Below, in pieces: positions 8,447 to 16,283 of a stretch of 21,262 nucleotides of DNA. This DNA comes from Flavobacteriales bacterium UBA5939 (GTDB taxonomy: Bacteria; Bacteroidota; Bacteroidia; Flavobacteriales; Schleiferiaceae). Below the pieces are notes generated by a model that was not told the DNA's origin, searched no databases, and saw only the letters and a list, made by a program, of their open reading frames with translations. The translations under genes were made by a program, and so were the position numbers. Location of the stretch: the NCBI GenBank assembly GCA_002430755.1, contig DJCX01000052.1, forward strand, positions 570 to 21,831, read 5' to 3'. The stretch's first letter is position 1; each line of letters starts with the position of its first letter.

Positions 8447-8633
8447 TCGTCGTTAGGGTAGGTACGGAGGCCGTTTTACTTCACTTCGGAAACGAAATAT
8501 CCATAAATCGTTTCCTAGGTTTCCTTTCTACAACAATTTTTGTGCCATAATGTTGAGTAAGTGTTGATTTTTACCAAAAAATCGTATTTTAAATGGGCTA
8601 CTTGGTGCATATTTGTAGCAAATAACACGAAGA
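8447..8633. promoter_or_regulatory. Divergent promoter region between tetR and asnS
   Basis: This 187-bp gap must hold the promoter of the efflux operon (leftward) and of asnS-rpoN (rightward). Besides the palindrome at 8488-8515, a weak rightward candidate is TTG at 8564-8566 followed after 18 bp by TATTTTAA (8585-8592). A second -7-like string, CATATTTG, lies at 8608-8615 without a matching TTG. I could not pick a convincing leftward -7 box. No small ORF with support was seen here. Confidence 0.4.
8488..8515. promoter_or_regulatory. Palindromic operator candidate for the TetR regulator
   Basis: The arms GGAAACGA (8488-8495) and TCGTTTCC (8508-8515) are perfect complements. Three further pairs in the 12-bp centre (8498-8500 with 8503-8505) make 11 of 14 pairs overall. 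The length of 28 bp and the imperfect centre are typical of operators bound by AcrR/QacR-like TetR dimers. It sits in the tetR-asnS intergenic region, 42 bp in front of the tetR ATG, where it could cover the efflux promoter. A further TTTCC half-site copy follows at 8520-8524. It lacks a T-run on either side, so it is not a terminator. Confidence 0.6.
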
Positions 8634-10037
8634 ATGAGCATTTCGAAAATCTTACAAGAGCCGACATTAGGCAGTGTCATTACAGTTAAAGGATGGGTAC
8701 GCAGCTTTAGAAGCAATAGATTCATCGCCCTTAACGACGGGTCTGCATTGGCCAACCTACAATGTGTCGTAGACTTCGAGAATGAAGATGAAAACCAGCT
8801 AAAGCGCATAACCACAGGTGCTTGTTTAGCAGTTACTGGTGAACTTGTGGAGAGCCAAGGAAAAGGTCAAAGCGTAGAAATCAACGTACAGTCTTTTGAA
8901 GTTTTAGGCGATGCTCCTGTGGAGGAATACCCACTACAACCGAAAAAACACAGCCTTGAATTCTTGCGTGAGATCGCACACCTGCGTCCTCGTACGAACA
9001 CCTTTGGAGCTGTATTCCGTATTCGTCACGCCCTGTCGTTTGCGATTCACAACTACTTCAATAAAGAAGGTTTCTTCAACTGGCACAGTCCAATCATTAC
9101 TGGGTCTGATGCAGAAGGTGCTGGTGAGATGTTCCGAGTAACTACCCTGCCAAACGGCACAGATCAAGATAGCAGTGAAGACTTCTTCGGAAAAGAGACG
9201 CACCTCACGGTAAGCGGTCAGCTCGAAGGAGAGCTTGGCGCTATGGGTTTGGGTAAGATATACACCTTCGGCCCTACATTCCGTGCTGAAAACTCAAATA
9301 CAACGCGTCACCTTGCGGAATTCTGGATGATTGAGCCTGAAATGGCATTCTTCGATCTGGAAATGAACATGGATCTGGCTGAGGACTTTTTGAAATATAC
9401 CATTCAGTACGTTTTAGATAACTGCCGTGCCGACCTCGAATTCCTCGACAAGCGTTTTGCAGACGAGCAGAAAACAAAACCGCAGAACGAACGCTCAGAA
9501 CAAGGACTTATCGAAAAGCTTGAATTCGTAGTAAGCAACGACTTCGTACGTTTGAGCTATACTGAGGCTATCGAAATTCTGCGCAACTGTAAGCCAAATA
9601 AGAAGAAGAAATTTAAATACCTCATCAACGAATGGGGTGCTGACCTCCAAAGTGAGCACGAGCGCTACCTCGTCGAAAAGCATTTCAAAGCACCGGTGGT
9701 ATTGTTTGATTACCCTGCCAACATCAAAGCCTTCTACATGCGTTTGAACGAGGACGAGAAGACCGTTCGTGCCATGGACATATTGTTCCCAGGGATCGGC
9801 GAGATTGTCGGCGGTTCACAACGTGAGGAGCGCTACGATGTCCTCAAGCAAAAAGTCGCAGATGTCGGTATCCCTGAAGAAGAACTATGGTGGTACCTCG
9901 AGACTCGCAAGTTTGGAACATGTGTCCACAGCGGATTTGGATTAGGCTTTGAGCGCTTGGTCTTGTTCGCAACAGGTATGGGTAATATCCGCGATGTTAT
10001 CCCGTTCCCACGCACGCCAAAGAGCGCCAACTTTTAA
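8634..10037 (+). CDS. asnS: Asparaginyl-tRNA synthetase
   Basis: AsnS is a cytoplasmic class IIb synthetase that charges tRNA-Asn with asparagine. The N-terminal OB-fold anticodon-binding domain (about 1-110) begins with VITVKGWVRSFRSNRFIALNDGS. The catalytic domain has the class II motif 2 segment FRAENSNTTRHLAEFWMIE (about 217-236). It ends with motif 3, GFGLGFERLVLFATGMGNIR, and the class IIb tail IRDVIPFPRTPKSANF. In the tail the F-P-R-T-P pattern marks AsnS; AspRS typically ends this motif with I-A-F-P-K-T. The 467-aa length is standard. It is the first gene of a rightward operon, with rpoN starting 21 bp after its stop. A dedicated AsnS implies that Asn-tRNA need not be made by transamidation. 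Confidence 0.97.
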   Translation: MSISKILQEPTLGSVITVKGWVRSFRSNRFIALNDGSALANLQCVVDFENEDENQLKRITTGACLAVTGELVESQGKGQSVEINVQSFEVLGDAPVEEYPLQPKKHSLEFLREIAHLRPRTNTFGAVFRIRHALSFAIHNYFNKEGFFNWHSPIITGSDAEGAGEMFRVTTLPNGTDQDSSEDFFGKETHLTVSGQLEGELGAMGLGKIYTFGPTFRAENSNTTRHLAEFWMIEPEMAFFDLEMNMDLAEDFLKYTIQYVLDNCRADLEFLDKRFADEQKTKPQNERSEQGLIEKLEFVVSNDFVRLSYTEAIEILRNCKPNKKKKFKYLINEWGADLQSEHERYLVEKHFKAPVVLFDYPANIKAFYMRLNEDEKTVRAMDILFPGIGEIVGGSQREERYDVLKQKVADVGIPEEELWWYLETRKFGTCVHSGFGLGFERLVLFATGMGNIRDVIPFPRTPKSANF

Positions 10038-10058
10038 TCGCCCACCCACCCCTAACCT

Positions 10059-11501
10059 ATGTTAAAGCAAACCCTATCACAGAAACTTCAACAGAAGCTG
10101 AGTCCTCAACAGATTCAGCTCATGAAGTTGGTGCAGCTGCCGACCCAAAGTCTGGAAGCGCGCATCAAACAGGAGTTGGAGGAGAATCCAGCTCTAAACG
10201 AGGGTAGGGAAAAGCAAGAGGACAACTTTGAAAATGATAATTCCGACGACCGCGAAGTTCGCGACAGCATGGAAGAGATCAACTGGGACGACTATCTCCG
10301 CGACGATGATATCCCGGAATACCGCACCAAAGCCAACAACTTCAGTGTAGACGACGAATTGTACGAAGCACCGGTAGTGGTCAGCGAAAGTTTTCATGAA
10401 AGTCTCATTAGCCAACTGCGGTTGCGCAACCTCAGCGAAGAGGAGTTAGAATTGGCCATTTATTTAGTGGGTACCATTGATGACGACGGTATTCTTCGCC
10501 GTTCAATGGAAGACATCGTTGATGATCTCGCCTTCTCACAAGGTGTATTCACGGATGAAAAGGAACTGGAGCGCCTACTGATGATCATTCAGGATTTAGA
10601 CCCTGCTGGCGTTGGTGGCCGTGATTTGCAGGAATGTTTGATCCTTCAACTAGAACGTAAAACTCCATCGTTGCGCGTAAATCTTGCCTTGAGTATCCTT
10701 GAGGACTACTTTGATATTTTCGTCAAGCGCCATTATCAGAAATTAATGGATCGTTTAGGCGTTCAGGAGGATGAGCTGAAGGAAGCCATTGAAGAAATTG
10801 GCCGATTAAACCCAAAACCGGGCGGCTCCTCAAACCTAAGCCGGCCTACCGAGAATGTTATTCCCGATTACAACCTTAAGATTGTTGACGACGAACTAGA
10901 GTTGACCCTGAATGGAAGGAATGCTCCAGAACTCAGTCTAAGTCCGAAATACCGCGAAATGCTGGAGCATTACAAGGCCAGCGGGCAGAAGAATAAGTCG
11001 GAGAAAGAAGCACAGCTGTTTGTGAAGCAGAAACTCGACAGCGCCAAATGGTTTATTGAAGCTATCGTCCAGCGACAGCAAACGCTAATGTTCACTATGG
11101 AGGCTATCCTAGATTACCAACGTGAGTATTTTTTAACCGGAGACGAACGCAAACTCAAGCCAATGATCCTCAAGGACATTGCAGAGAAAATTGAAATGGA
11201 CATCTCAACGGTTAGTCGCGTTGCCTCGAATAAATACATTCAGACGCCTTACGGGACTTTCTTAATCAAGCGATTTTTCTCAGAATCTATGACCAATGCA
11301 GACGGTGAAGAGGTCAGTACGAGAGAAATCAAAAAGATTTTAGAGGATGTAGTAGCCGAAGAGAACAAGCGCAAGCCGCTGACTGACGAAGCCTTGGCTA
11401 AAATTTTAAAAGAAAAAGGCTACCCGATAGCGCGTCGAACCGTTGCTAAATACCGCGAGCAACTCGACATTCCAGTAGCCCGAATGCGAAAAGAACTTTA
11501 G
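10059..11501 (+). CDS. rpoN: RNA polymerase sigma-54 factor
   Basis: RpoN directs RNA polymerase to -24/-12 promoters and needs AAA+ enhancer-binding activators. The protein has the Gln/Leu-rich region I (residues 1-48, beginning MLKQTLSQKLQQKLSPQQIQ). A strongly acidic region II follows (about 50-105, with runs such as NDNSDDRE and DDYLRDDDI), then the core-binding region (about 115-310). The helix-turn-helix region is around LKDIAEKIEMDISTVSRVAS, and the RpoN box ARRTVAKYRE is complete at 458-467. At 480 aa it is full length with no damaged motif. It lies 21 bp after asnS, and its TAG stop overlaps the GTG start of the next gene by one base, so all three genes are probably one transcript. 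No activator gene lies in the window. Confidence 0.97.
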   Translation: MLKQTLSQKLQQKLSPQQIQLMKLVQLPTQSLEARIKQELEENPALNEGREKQEDNFENDNSDDREVRDSMEEINWDDYLRDDDIPEYRTKANNFSVDDELYEAPVVVSESFHESLISQLRLRNLSEEELELAIYLVGTIDDDGILRRSMEDIVDDLAFSQGVFTDEKELERLLMIIQDLDPAGVGGRDLQECLILQLERKTPSLRVNLALSILEDYFDIFVKRHYQKLMDRLGVQEDELKEAIEEIGRLNPKPGGSSNLSRPTENVIPDYNLKIVDDELELTLNGRNAPELSLSPKYREMLEHYKASGQKNKSEKEAQLFVKQKLDSAKWFIEAIVQRQQTLMFTMEAILDYQREYFLTGDERKLKPMILKDIAEKIEMDISTVSRVASNKYIQTPYGTFLIKRFFSESMTNADGEEVSTREIKKILEDVVAEENKRKPLTDEALAKILKEKGYPIARRTVAKYREQLDIPVARMRKEL

Positions 11502-12112
11502 TGCGCTACAGCTTCAAACATATTCTTGCTCAGCTGTTGAGCTACACGTTGCATCCAGGGATTCTCCCTACCGCAGGGGCATTCTACATATTGTTTGTAC
11601 ACCCTGATGTTTTCGCCATCGAAAGTATTACCCGTGTGCTGTTTGTCGTGTTCACAGGTACGTATCTCATCCCAATGCTTGTCATCTACATACTGACCAT
11701 ATTAGGCATTATTGAAAGTGTACACCTCATCAAAAAGCAAGACCGCATATACCCCTATGTAGTAGCTGCATTTAGTGCTATCCTAACCTCTCGTATTCTG
11801 ATGAACATGGGTGCACCTCGTGAAATAACTTACAGTACTCTTGCGAGCGCTTTTATTCTAGTGGTCAGTTCGGTACTCATTCCCTTTTTCAAGAGCAGTG
11901 CTCACATGGCTGGAATAGCTGGATTTGCAGGTTTATACCTTGCCCTTTTCGAAAAATACAACGCCGGAAACCTAAGCACCATGCTTGTACTTATAGGCCT
12001 ATGTGGGGCCATGGCTTGGGCACGCGTTGCACTAAAACGCCACACCCTGAGAGAGCTCTTTAGCGGCGCAGTGTTGGGCTTTTTGAGTATTTACGTACTT
12101 CTTTCTCGGTAA
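11501..12112 (+). CDS. PAP2-like multi-spanning membrane protein
   Basis: A 203-aa hydrophobic protein with about five or six predicted membrane helices. It starts with GTG at 11501, overlapping the rpoN stop (TAGTG), which supports translational coupling. Three short motifs sit in the order of the phosphatidic acid phosphatase type 2 family: KKQDRIYP (C1-like), SSAHMAG (C2-like) and RHTLRELFSGAVLG (C3-like). All are degenerate: C1 lacks the exact K-x6-R-P, and the C3 Asp is replaced by Glu in RELFSG. It may be a reduced lipid-phosphate phosphatase or a non-catalytic relative in the inner membrane. The opening LLSYTLHPGILPT resembles small Bacteroidota membrane proteins that I recall as unnamed. 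Function unknown; the PAP2 link is moderate. Confidence 0.75.
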   Translation: MRYSFKHILAQLLSYTLHPGILPTAGAFYILFVHPDVFAIESITRVLFVVFTGTYLIPMLVIYILTILGIIESVHLIKKQDRIYPYVVAAFSAILTSRILMNMGAPREITYSTLASAFILVVSSVLIPFFKSSAHMAGIAGFAGLYLALFEKYNAGNLSTMLVLIGLCGAMAWARVALKRHTLRELFSGAVLGFLSIYVLLSR

Positions 12113-12178
12113 ATCGATTCGTTTACTCATTCTCCTTGTCCTCGCGGAATTTTATGTAGATATTTATGCTACTGAAAA

Positions 12179-14407
12179 ATGTACAAGAAGAACAACCTCA
12201 TGAAAAACGTCATTCGTCTCTTTATTCTAGCGTTTGCATTCCTAGGAATGTCAACAGTCGCTGAGGCCTCGCACAATGCTGGTGGTGATATTCAATACGA
12301 ATACATCAGCTCCACAGGTAACTCGCACAAATACAAAATTACCATGCGTCTGTACCGCGATGCGACAGGTATTAACCTGCCGGCCTCTGCGACAGTATAC
12401 GCTTGTTCTGCAAACTTTGCTACCGTAAGTGCTACGCTCTCAGAAGTAGGTACTACAGGTGGTTCAGGGGTAGTAGCTCCAACACTTTTCGACTGTGTGA
12501 GTAGCACGAATGCCGGGGTAACCATCAACGTAATGCTTTACGAAGGTGAAATCACGCTACCAGGTAATGCGCCGGATTGGACATTTGCATTTAGTACTTG
12601 TTGTCGTAACCCTGCGGTAGATAACATCACCAACCCATCATCACAGGGCTTCTACATTGAAGCAAAGCTGAACAACCAGATCGGTCAAAACAACAGCCCG
12701 GAATTTGTTAGTGAGCCAGTACGTGCATTCTGTACAGGTCGTACATTTAACTGGAAGCAGAGTGTTGTCGAACCAGACGGTGATTCTATTTACTACCGTA
12801 TTTCACACGTAAAAGCGGGTGCTTCAGGTTCTTGTTCTCCAACGAATATTCCTTACGCTGCAGGTTGGACGTACGATCAGCCGATCACTACGAACCCAGC
12901 GAACTCTTTGTACATGAACCCTTCTACGGGTTTGATTACTTTCAAACCTTCTGCTATTGAGATTGACGTAATGGCAGTAACTGTAGATGAGTACCGCTAT
13001 GACTCTACCTTGTATGTATGGCGTAAGATTGGTGAGGTAAATCGTGATATGCAGATTGCCATCGCTTCTGCGTGTACACCACTTGCTCAAGCGGGTGTAC
13101 AGCTTGATTACCAAGCACCAGGTATGTACCAAGATCCAGTAAATGGACTACCAACGGTAGATTACAACTGTTTGGATTCTTCAGTGACTTTGAAGTTCGC
13201 CGTAAAGTTGGATTGTAGCTCTATCTCACCTGACGGAACGGACTTCCGTTTGACAAAGCCTGACGGTCAACCGTTAGCTATTGAGTCCATCACTGCGAAC
13301 TGTGATAACAACTTTGAGGCTTCTCAAATGACCATCAAACTGTTCAAGCCACTTACCAAAAACGGTAAATACTTCTTGTATTCTAAAGTGGGTAACGATG
13401 GAAACACGCTCTTGAATAAGTGTGGTTTCCCAATGAACGAATTTGATACCATCCAGCTAAATGTAGAAGGCTGTTTCAACGCCGACTACCAGTTGGAAAA
13501 CGTAACTATTGAAGACGATAAGAACCCAGTTATCGAATGGAGTGCAGATACTTCGTCGTACCCGAACTACCTCTTCCAAGAATGGCAAATCTTCCGCAAG
13601 GATCCCGGCCAGACACAATGGAATAAGGTGGGTACAGTGTTCAATCAGTACAAGTACGACTTTAAAGACGGTCAGATTGGTTTTATCAAGGTCGACCAAG
13701 ACAGCTACGACTATCGCGTAGACATGAAGTTGAACGATGATATGCAGGGTCCTACAGGCGATGCACACAGCATCCTCTTACAGAGAGACAATGGTATTGT
13801 ACCAATCGTTGATCCTGATACCAATGCAATCAATCTCATCTGGAATACCTACAATGCTTGGCCGGTAGACAGCTATACTGTTGTACTGCAAGAAAAAGTA
13901 AACGGTACTTGGATGCAGGAGTTTGTGCATGACCACAATAGCTCTCCGCAAAACCCTGTTTTAGCGCCAGATACAACGTATGAAATGTTTGTCGAGCTTG
14001 TTCCTGGTGAATACCGTGTATGTGTTCGTACGACCAACCCTGGCGATACAGTATACACTGCTTACTCAAACTGTTTACCAATCATCGTGACTACTCCTCC
14101 AGTACCAGATACTGTGGTAGTACCAAACTTTATCACGCCGAATGCGGATAATGTAAATGATGAATTCATCCTACAATACGTAGACGATTACGAAGACCTC
14201 AGTCAAGTGACTATCTACAACAGATGGGGTGATCGTGTATGGCAAAGTGAACCGCTCTACGACAACTCTAACCCGTGGAGAGGAACCAACCAAAACGGCA
14301 CTAAATTGGCCGACGGTGTATACTTCTACACCATCGAGCTGAGAAACGATGCTGACCAGTACGAGTACACTATTAATGGTACGGTCACCATTATGGATGC
14401 CCGCTAA
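12179..14407 (+). CDS. Secreted cell-surface protein with T9SS type B (gliding-motility-associated) sorting domain
   Basis: A 742-aa exported protein. A signal peptide, best read as MKNVIRLFILAFAFLGMSTV with cleavage after EA, precedes SHNAGGDIQYEY. That motif, followed by YKITMRLYRDATG, is a recurring opening of large Bacteroidota surface proteins. The middle (about 440-640) has two fibronectin-III-like stretches (PVIEWSADTSSYPNY and INLIWNTYNAWPVDSYTVVL). The last 97 residues (646-742) are a CHU_C / gliding-motility C-terminal domain, with PNFITPNADNVNDEF, VTIYNRWGDRVW and LADGVYFYTIEL. This type B signal directs type IX secretion through the outer membrane and surface attachment. The start is ambiguous: ATG at 12179 adds MYKKNNL, while ATG at 12200 fits the signal peptide better and gives a longer leader after the -7-like TATTTATG at 12161-12168. 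Function beyond surface display, probably adhesion, is inference. The gene stands alone between operons. Confidence 0.9.
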   Translation: MYKKNNLMKNVIRLFILAFAFLGMSTVAEASHNAGGDIQYEYISSTGNSHKYKITMRLYRDATGINLPASATVYACSANFATVSATLSEVGTTGGSGVVAPTLFDCVSSTNAGVTINVMLYEGEITLPGNAPDWTFAFSTCCRNPAVDNITNPSSQGFYIEAKLNNQIGQNNSPEFVSEPVRAFCTGRTFNWKQSVVEPDGDSIYYRISHVKAGASGSCSPTNIPYAAGWTYDQPITTNPANSLYMNPSTGLITFKPSAIEIDVMAVTVDEYRYDSTLYVWRKIGEVNRDMQIAIASACTPLAQAGVQLDYQAPGMYQDPVNGLPTVDYNCLDSSVTLKFAVKLDCSSISPDGTDFRLTKPDGQPLAIESITANCDNNFEASQMTIKLFKPLTKNGKYFLYSKVGNDGNTLLNKCGFPMNEFDTIQLNVEGCFNADYQLENVTIEDDKNPVIEWSADTSSYPNYLFQEWQIFRKDPGQTQWNKVGTVFNQYKYDFKDGQIGFIKVDQDSYDYRVDMKLNDDMQGPTGDAHSILLQRDNGIVPIVDPDTNAINLIWNTYNAWPVDSYTVVLQEKVNGTWMQEFVHDHNSSPQNPVLAPDTTYEMFVELVPGEYRVCVRTTNPGDTVYTAYSNCLPIIVTTPPVPDTVVVPNFITPNADNVNDEFILQYVDDYEDLSQVTIYNRWGDRVWQSEPLYDNSNPWRGTNQNGTKLADGVYFYTIELRNDADQYEYTINGTVTIMDAR

Positions 14408-14439
14408 AATGTCCCCACTCGCTTAACACGCGAACACAG

Positions 14440-14471
14440 CCCGGCTCCCCCACAGGGAGCCGGGTTTTTTT
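14440..14471 (+). terminator. Rho-independent terminator after the T9SS-secreted protein gene
   Basis: A perfect 10-bp GC-rich stem, CCCGGCTCCC (14440-14449) with GGGAGCCGGG (14455-14464), encloses a 5-nt loop and is followed by seven Ts. It lies 32 bp after the stop at 14407 and ends 12 bp before the uvrC start codon. Transcription from the upstream gene should therefore rarely reach uvrC. Confidence 0.95.
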
Positions 14472-14478
14472 ATCTTTA
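14471..14478 (+). promoter_or_regulatory. Candidate -7 box for uvrC overlapping the terminator tail
   Basis: TATCTTTA matches 7 of 8 positions of TAnnTTTG and ends 5 nt before the uvrC ATG. A TTG at the matching -33 position is absent, because that place is occupied by the terminator stem. If used, it would give a leaderless uvrC mRNA. The arrangement resembles that of dxs (1789-1796). Weak evidence on its own. Confidence 0.28.
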
Positions 14479-14483
14479 CCCCA

Positions 14484-16283
14484 ATGGCCGACGCACCCAT
14501 ACACATTCAAAATCTGCTAAAGACCCTGCCGCACAAACCGGGGGTCTACCAGCACATAGATAAGGACGGGAACATCCTATATATCGGGAAGGCCAAGGAC
14601 CTGAAAAAGCGCGTTAGCAGCTATTTTACCAAGAGCGTGACCAGTGCTCGTATAGCAGTTATGGTAAAGAAGGTCGCCGACATCCGAACCATCATTACAG
14701 ATTCAGAAGGGGATGCCTTGTTGCTTGAAAACAACCTCATCAAGGAGCACCAACCACGGTACAACATCAACCTAAAGGACGATAAGAGCTATCCCTACAT
14801 TACCATCCGAAAAGAGCGCTTTCCAAGAATCTATGGACTGCGCAACATCAAACGTGACGGCAGTGAGTACTACGGTCCCTACCCGTCGGTAAAAGCGATG
14901 AAAGCGGTACTCGAGCTGATCAAGCAGATGTACCCCACGCGTACCTGCAAGTACCTTCTGAGTGAGGAAAATATTGAGAAAGGAAAGTTTAAACTGTGTC
15001 TTGAGTACCACATTGGGAATTGCAAAGGGCCATGTGAAGATCTCCAAAGTGAAGCAGACTATAACGCGGATGTCGATGCTGCTCGGAAGATCATCAAAGG
15101 ACAGCTCGGCGAGGTAAAACGCAACCTCAAAGAACGAATGGCCGGTCATGCTGCAAACCTCGAGTTTGAGCAGGCGCAATACTGCAAGGAACGCTTGGAT
15201 GCCTTAGAAAAATATGCAGCGAAGAGTACTGTGGTGAGCTTCCGCATGACCAATATTGATGTGTTCAGCGTAAGTATGGATGCCGAATTTGGATACGTCA
15301 ACTACCTGAAAATTGTGGAAGGCGCCATCGTGCAGAGCTATACCGTGGAAATGAAAAAGAAACTCGAAGAGGAGCATCAAGACTTTTTGCACCTCGCTAT
15401 ACCGGAAATACGCGATCTCTTTGGTTCCACCTCCCGCAGGGTGTTTACATCGCATCCTGTTGCCCTTGAGCTCGAAGGGGTAGAATTTGCAGTACCGCAA
15501 AAAGGGGAGAAGAAGAAGCTCATAGACCTCAGCATTAAGAATGCGATGTACTACCGACAGGAGAAGCTCAAGAACATTCAGATTGTTGATCCGGACCGCC
15601 ACGTTAAACGCATTATGACCCAGATGAAGACGGATTTGCGCATGCCGGAGGAACCTCGTCACCTGGAGTGTTTTGACAACTCGAACATCCAAGGAACAAA
15701 TCCTGCATCGGCTTGTGTAGTCTTTAAAAACGGAAAACCATCGAAAAAAGACTACCGAAAGTTCAACATCAAAACCGTCGAAGGACCCGACGATTTCGCT
15801 TCCATGGAAGAGGTCGTGCACAGAAGGTACAGACGACTGTTGGACGAAGGAGAGCCGCTACCTCAGTTGATTGTAATTGATGGGGGTAAAGGTCAACTAA
15901 GTGCAGCACTGGGTTCGCTCGAACGACTAGGTCTACGAGGTAAAATTACCATAATTGGCATTGCGAAACGTCTGGAAGAAATCTACTTCCCAGGGGACCC
16001 CTACCCGCTCTATCTCGACAAACGAAGTGAAACACTGAAGATTATTCAGCAGGCACGCGACGAGGCGCACAGGTTCTCGTTGAGCCACCACAGAAACCGC
16101 AGAAGTAAGGGAGCTTATAAAAGTGAATTGGACGGTATAAAAGGCATTGGCCCTGAGACCATCAAATCACTAATGCGCAAGTTTAAAAGCGTGAAAAAGG
16201 TAAAAGAAGCACCCTTCGAGGCGCTCGTAGAATGTATCGGTTTGCAGAAGGCAAAACTCTTACAGACCCACTTGAAGGATTAA
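14484..16283 (+). CDS. uvrC: Excinuclease ABC subunit C
   Basis: UvrC makes both incisions around bulky DNA lesions in nucleotide excision repair after loading by UvrA and UvrB. The N-terminal GIY-YIG nuclease domain has GVY (20-22), YIG (33-35) and the KAKDLKKRVSSYF block, with R43 as the likely catalytic Arg. It performs the 3' incision. A UVR helical hairpin that contacts UvrB lies near 205-240 (ANLEFEQAQYCKERLDALEK). The C-terminal RNase H-like domain for the 5' incision has D398 in ECFDNSNIQG, D466 in VIDGGKGQ and H529 in DEAHRFSLSHHRN. A helix-hairpin-helix pair (DGIKGIGPETIKSLM and VECIGLQKAK) closes the protein. At 599 aa it is complete, and the N-terminus aligns with E. coli UvrC, which supports the ATG at 14484. 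Its TAA shares the TTAA tetranucleotide with the stop of the convergent gene. Confidence 0.97.
   Translation: MADAPIHIQNLLKTLPHKPGVYQHIDKDGNILYIGKAKDLKKRVSSYFTKSVTSARIAVMVKKVADIRTIITDSEGDALLLENNLIKEHQPRYNINLKDDKSYPYITIRKERFPRIYGLRNIKRDGSEYYGPYPSVKAMKAVLELIKQMYPTRTCKYLLSEENIEKGKFKLCLEYHIGNCKGPCEDLQSEADYNADVDAARKIIKGQLGEVKRNLKERMAGHAANLEFEQAQYCKERLDALEKYAAKSTVVSFRMTNIDVFSVSMDAEFGYVNYLKIVEGAIVQSYTVEMKKKLEEEHQDFLHLAIPEIRDLFGSTSRRVFTSHPVALELEGVEFAVPQKGEKKKLIDLSIKNAMYYRQEKLKNIQIVDPDRHVKRIMTQMKTDLRMPEEPRHLECFDNSNIQGTNPASACVVFKNGKPSKKDYRKFNIKTVEGPDDFASMEEVVHRRYRRLLDEGEPLPQLIVIDGGKGQLSAALGSLERLGLRGKITIIGIAKRLEEIYFPGDPYPLYLDKRSETLKIIQQARDEAHRFSLSHHRNRRSKGAYKSELDGIKGIGPETIKSLMRKFKSVKKVKEAPFEALVECIGLQKAKLLQTHLKD

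Noticed and set aside
7862..8461. Plus-strand open frame (199 codons) opposite tetR
   Set aside because: It is the complement of the TetR gene and its palindrome-proximal end; no domain-like sequence, and the TetR reading has an intact HTH.
8447..8487. A conventional -33/-7 promoter for tetR on the minus strand
   Set aside because: No string close to TAnnTTTG with a TTG 18-21 bp upstream could be found here or inside the palindrome, so I did not place one.
12113..12178. Terminator after the asnS-rpoN operon
   Set aside because: No stable hairpin followed by a T-run was seen in the 66-bp gap, so the operon end is unmarked.
15204..15821. Minus-strand open frame (205 codons) inside uvrC
   Set aside because: Antisense to the conserved RNase H-like region of uvrC; His/Phe-rich sequence without recognisable motifs.
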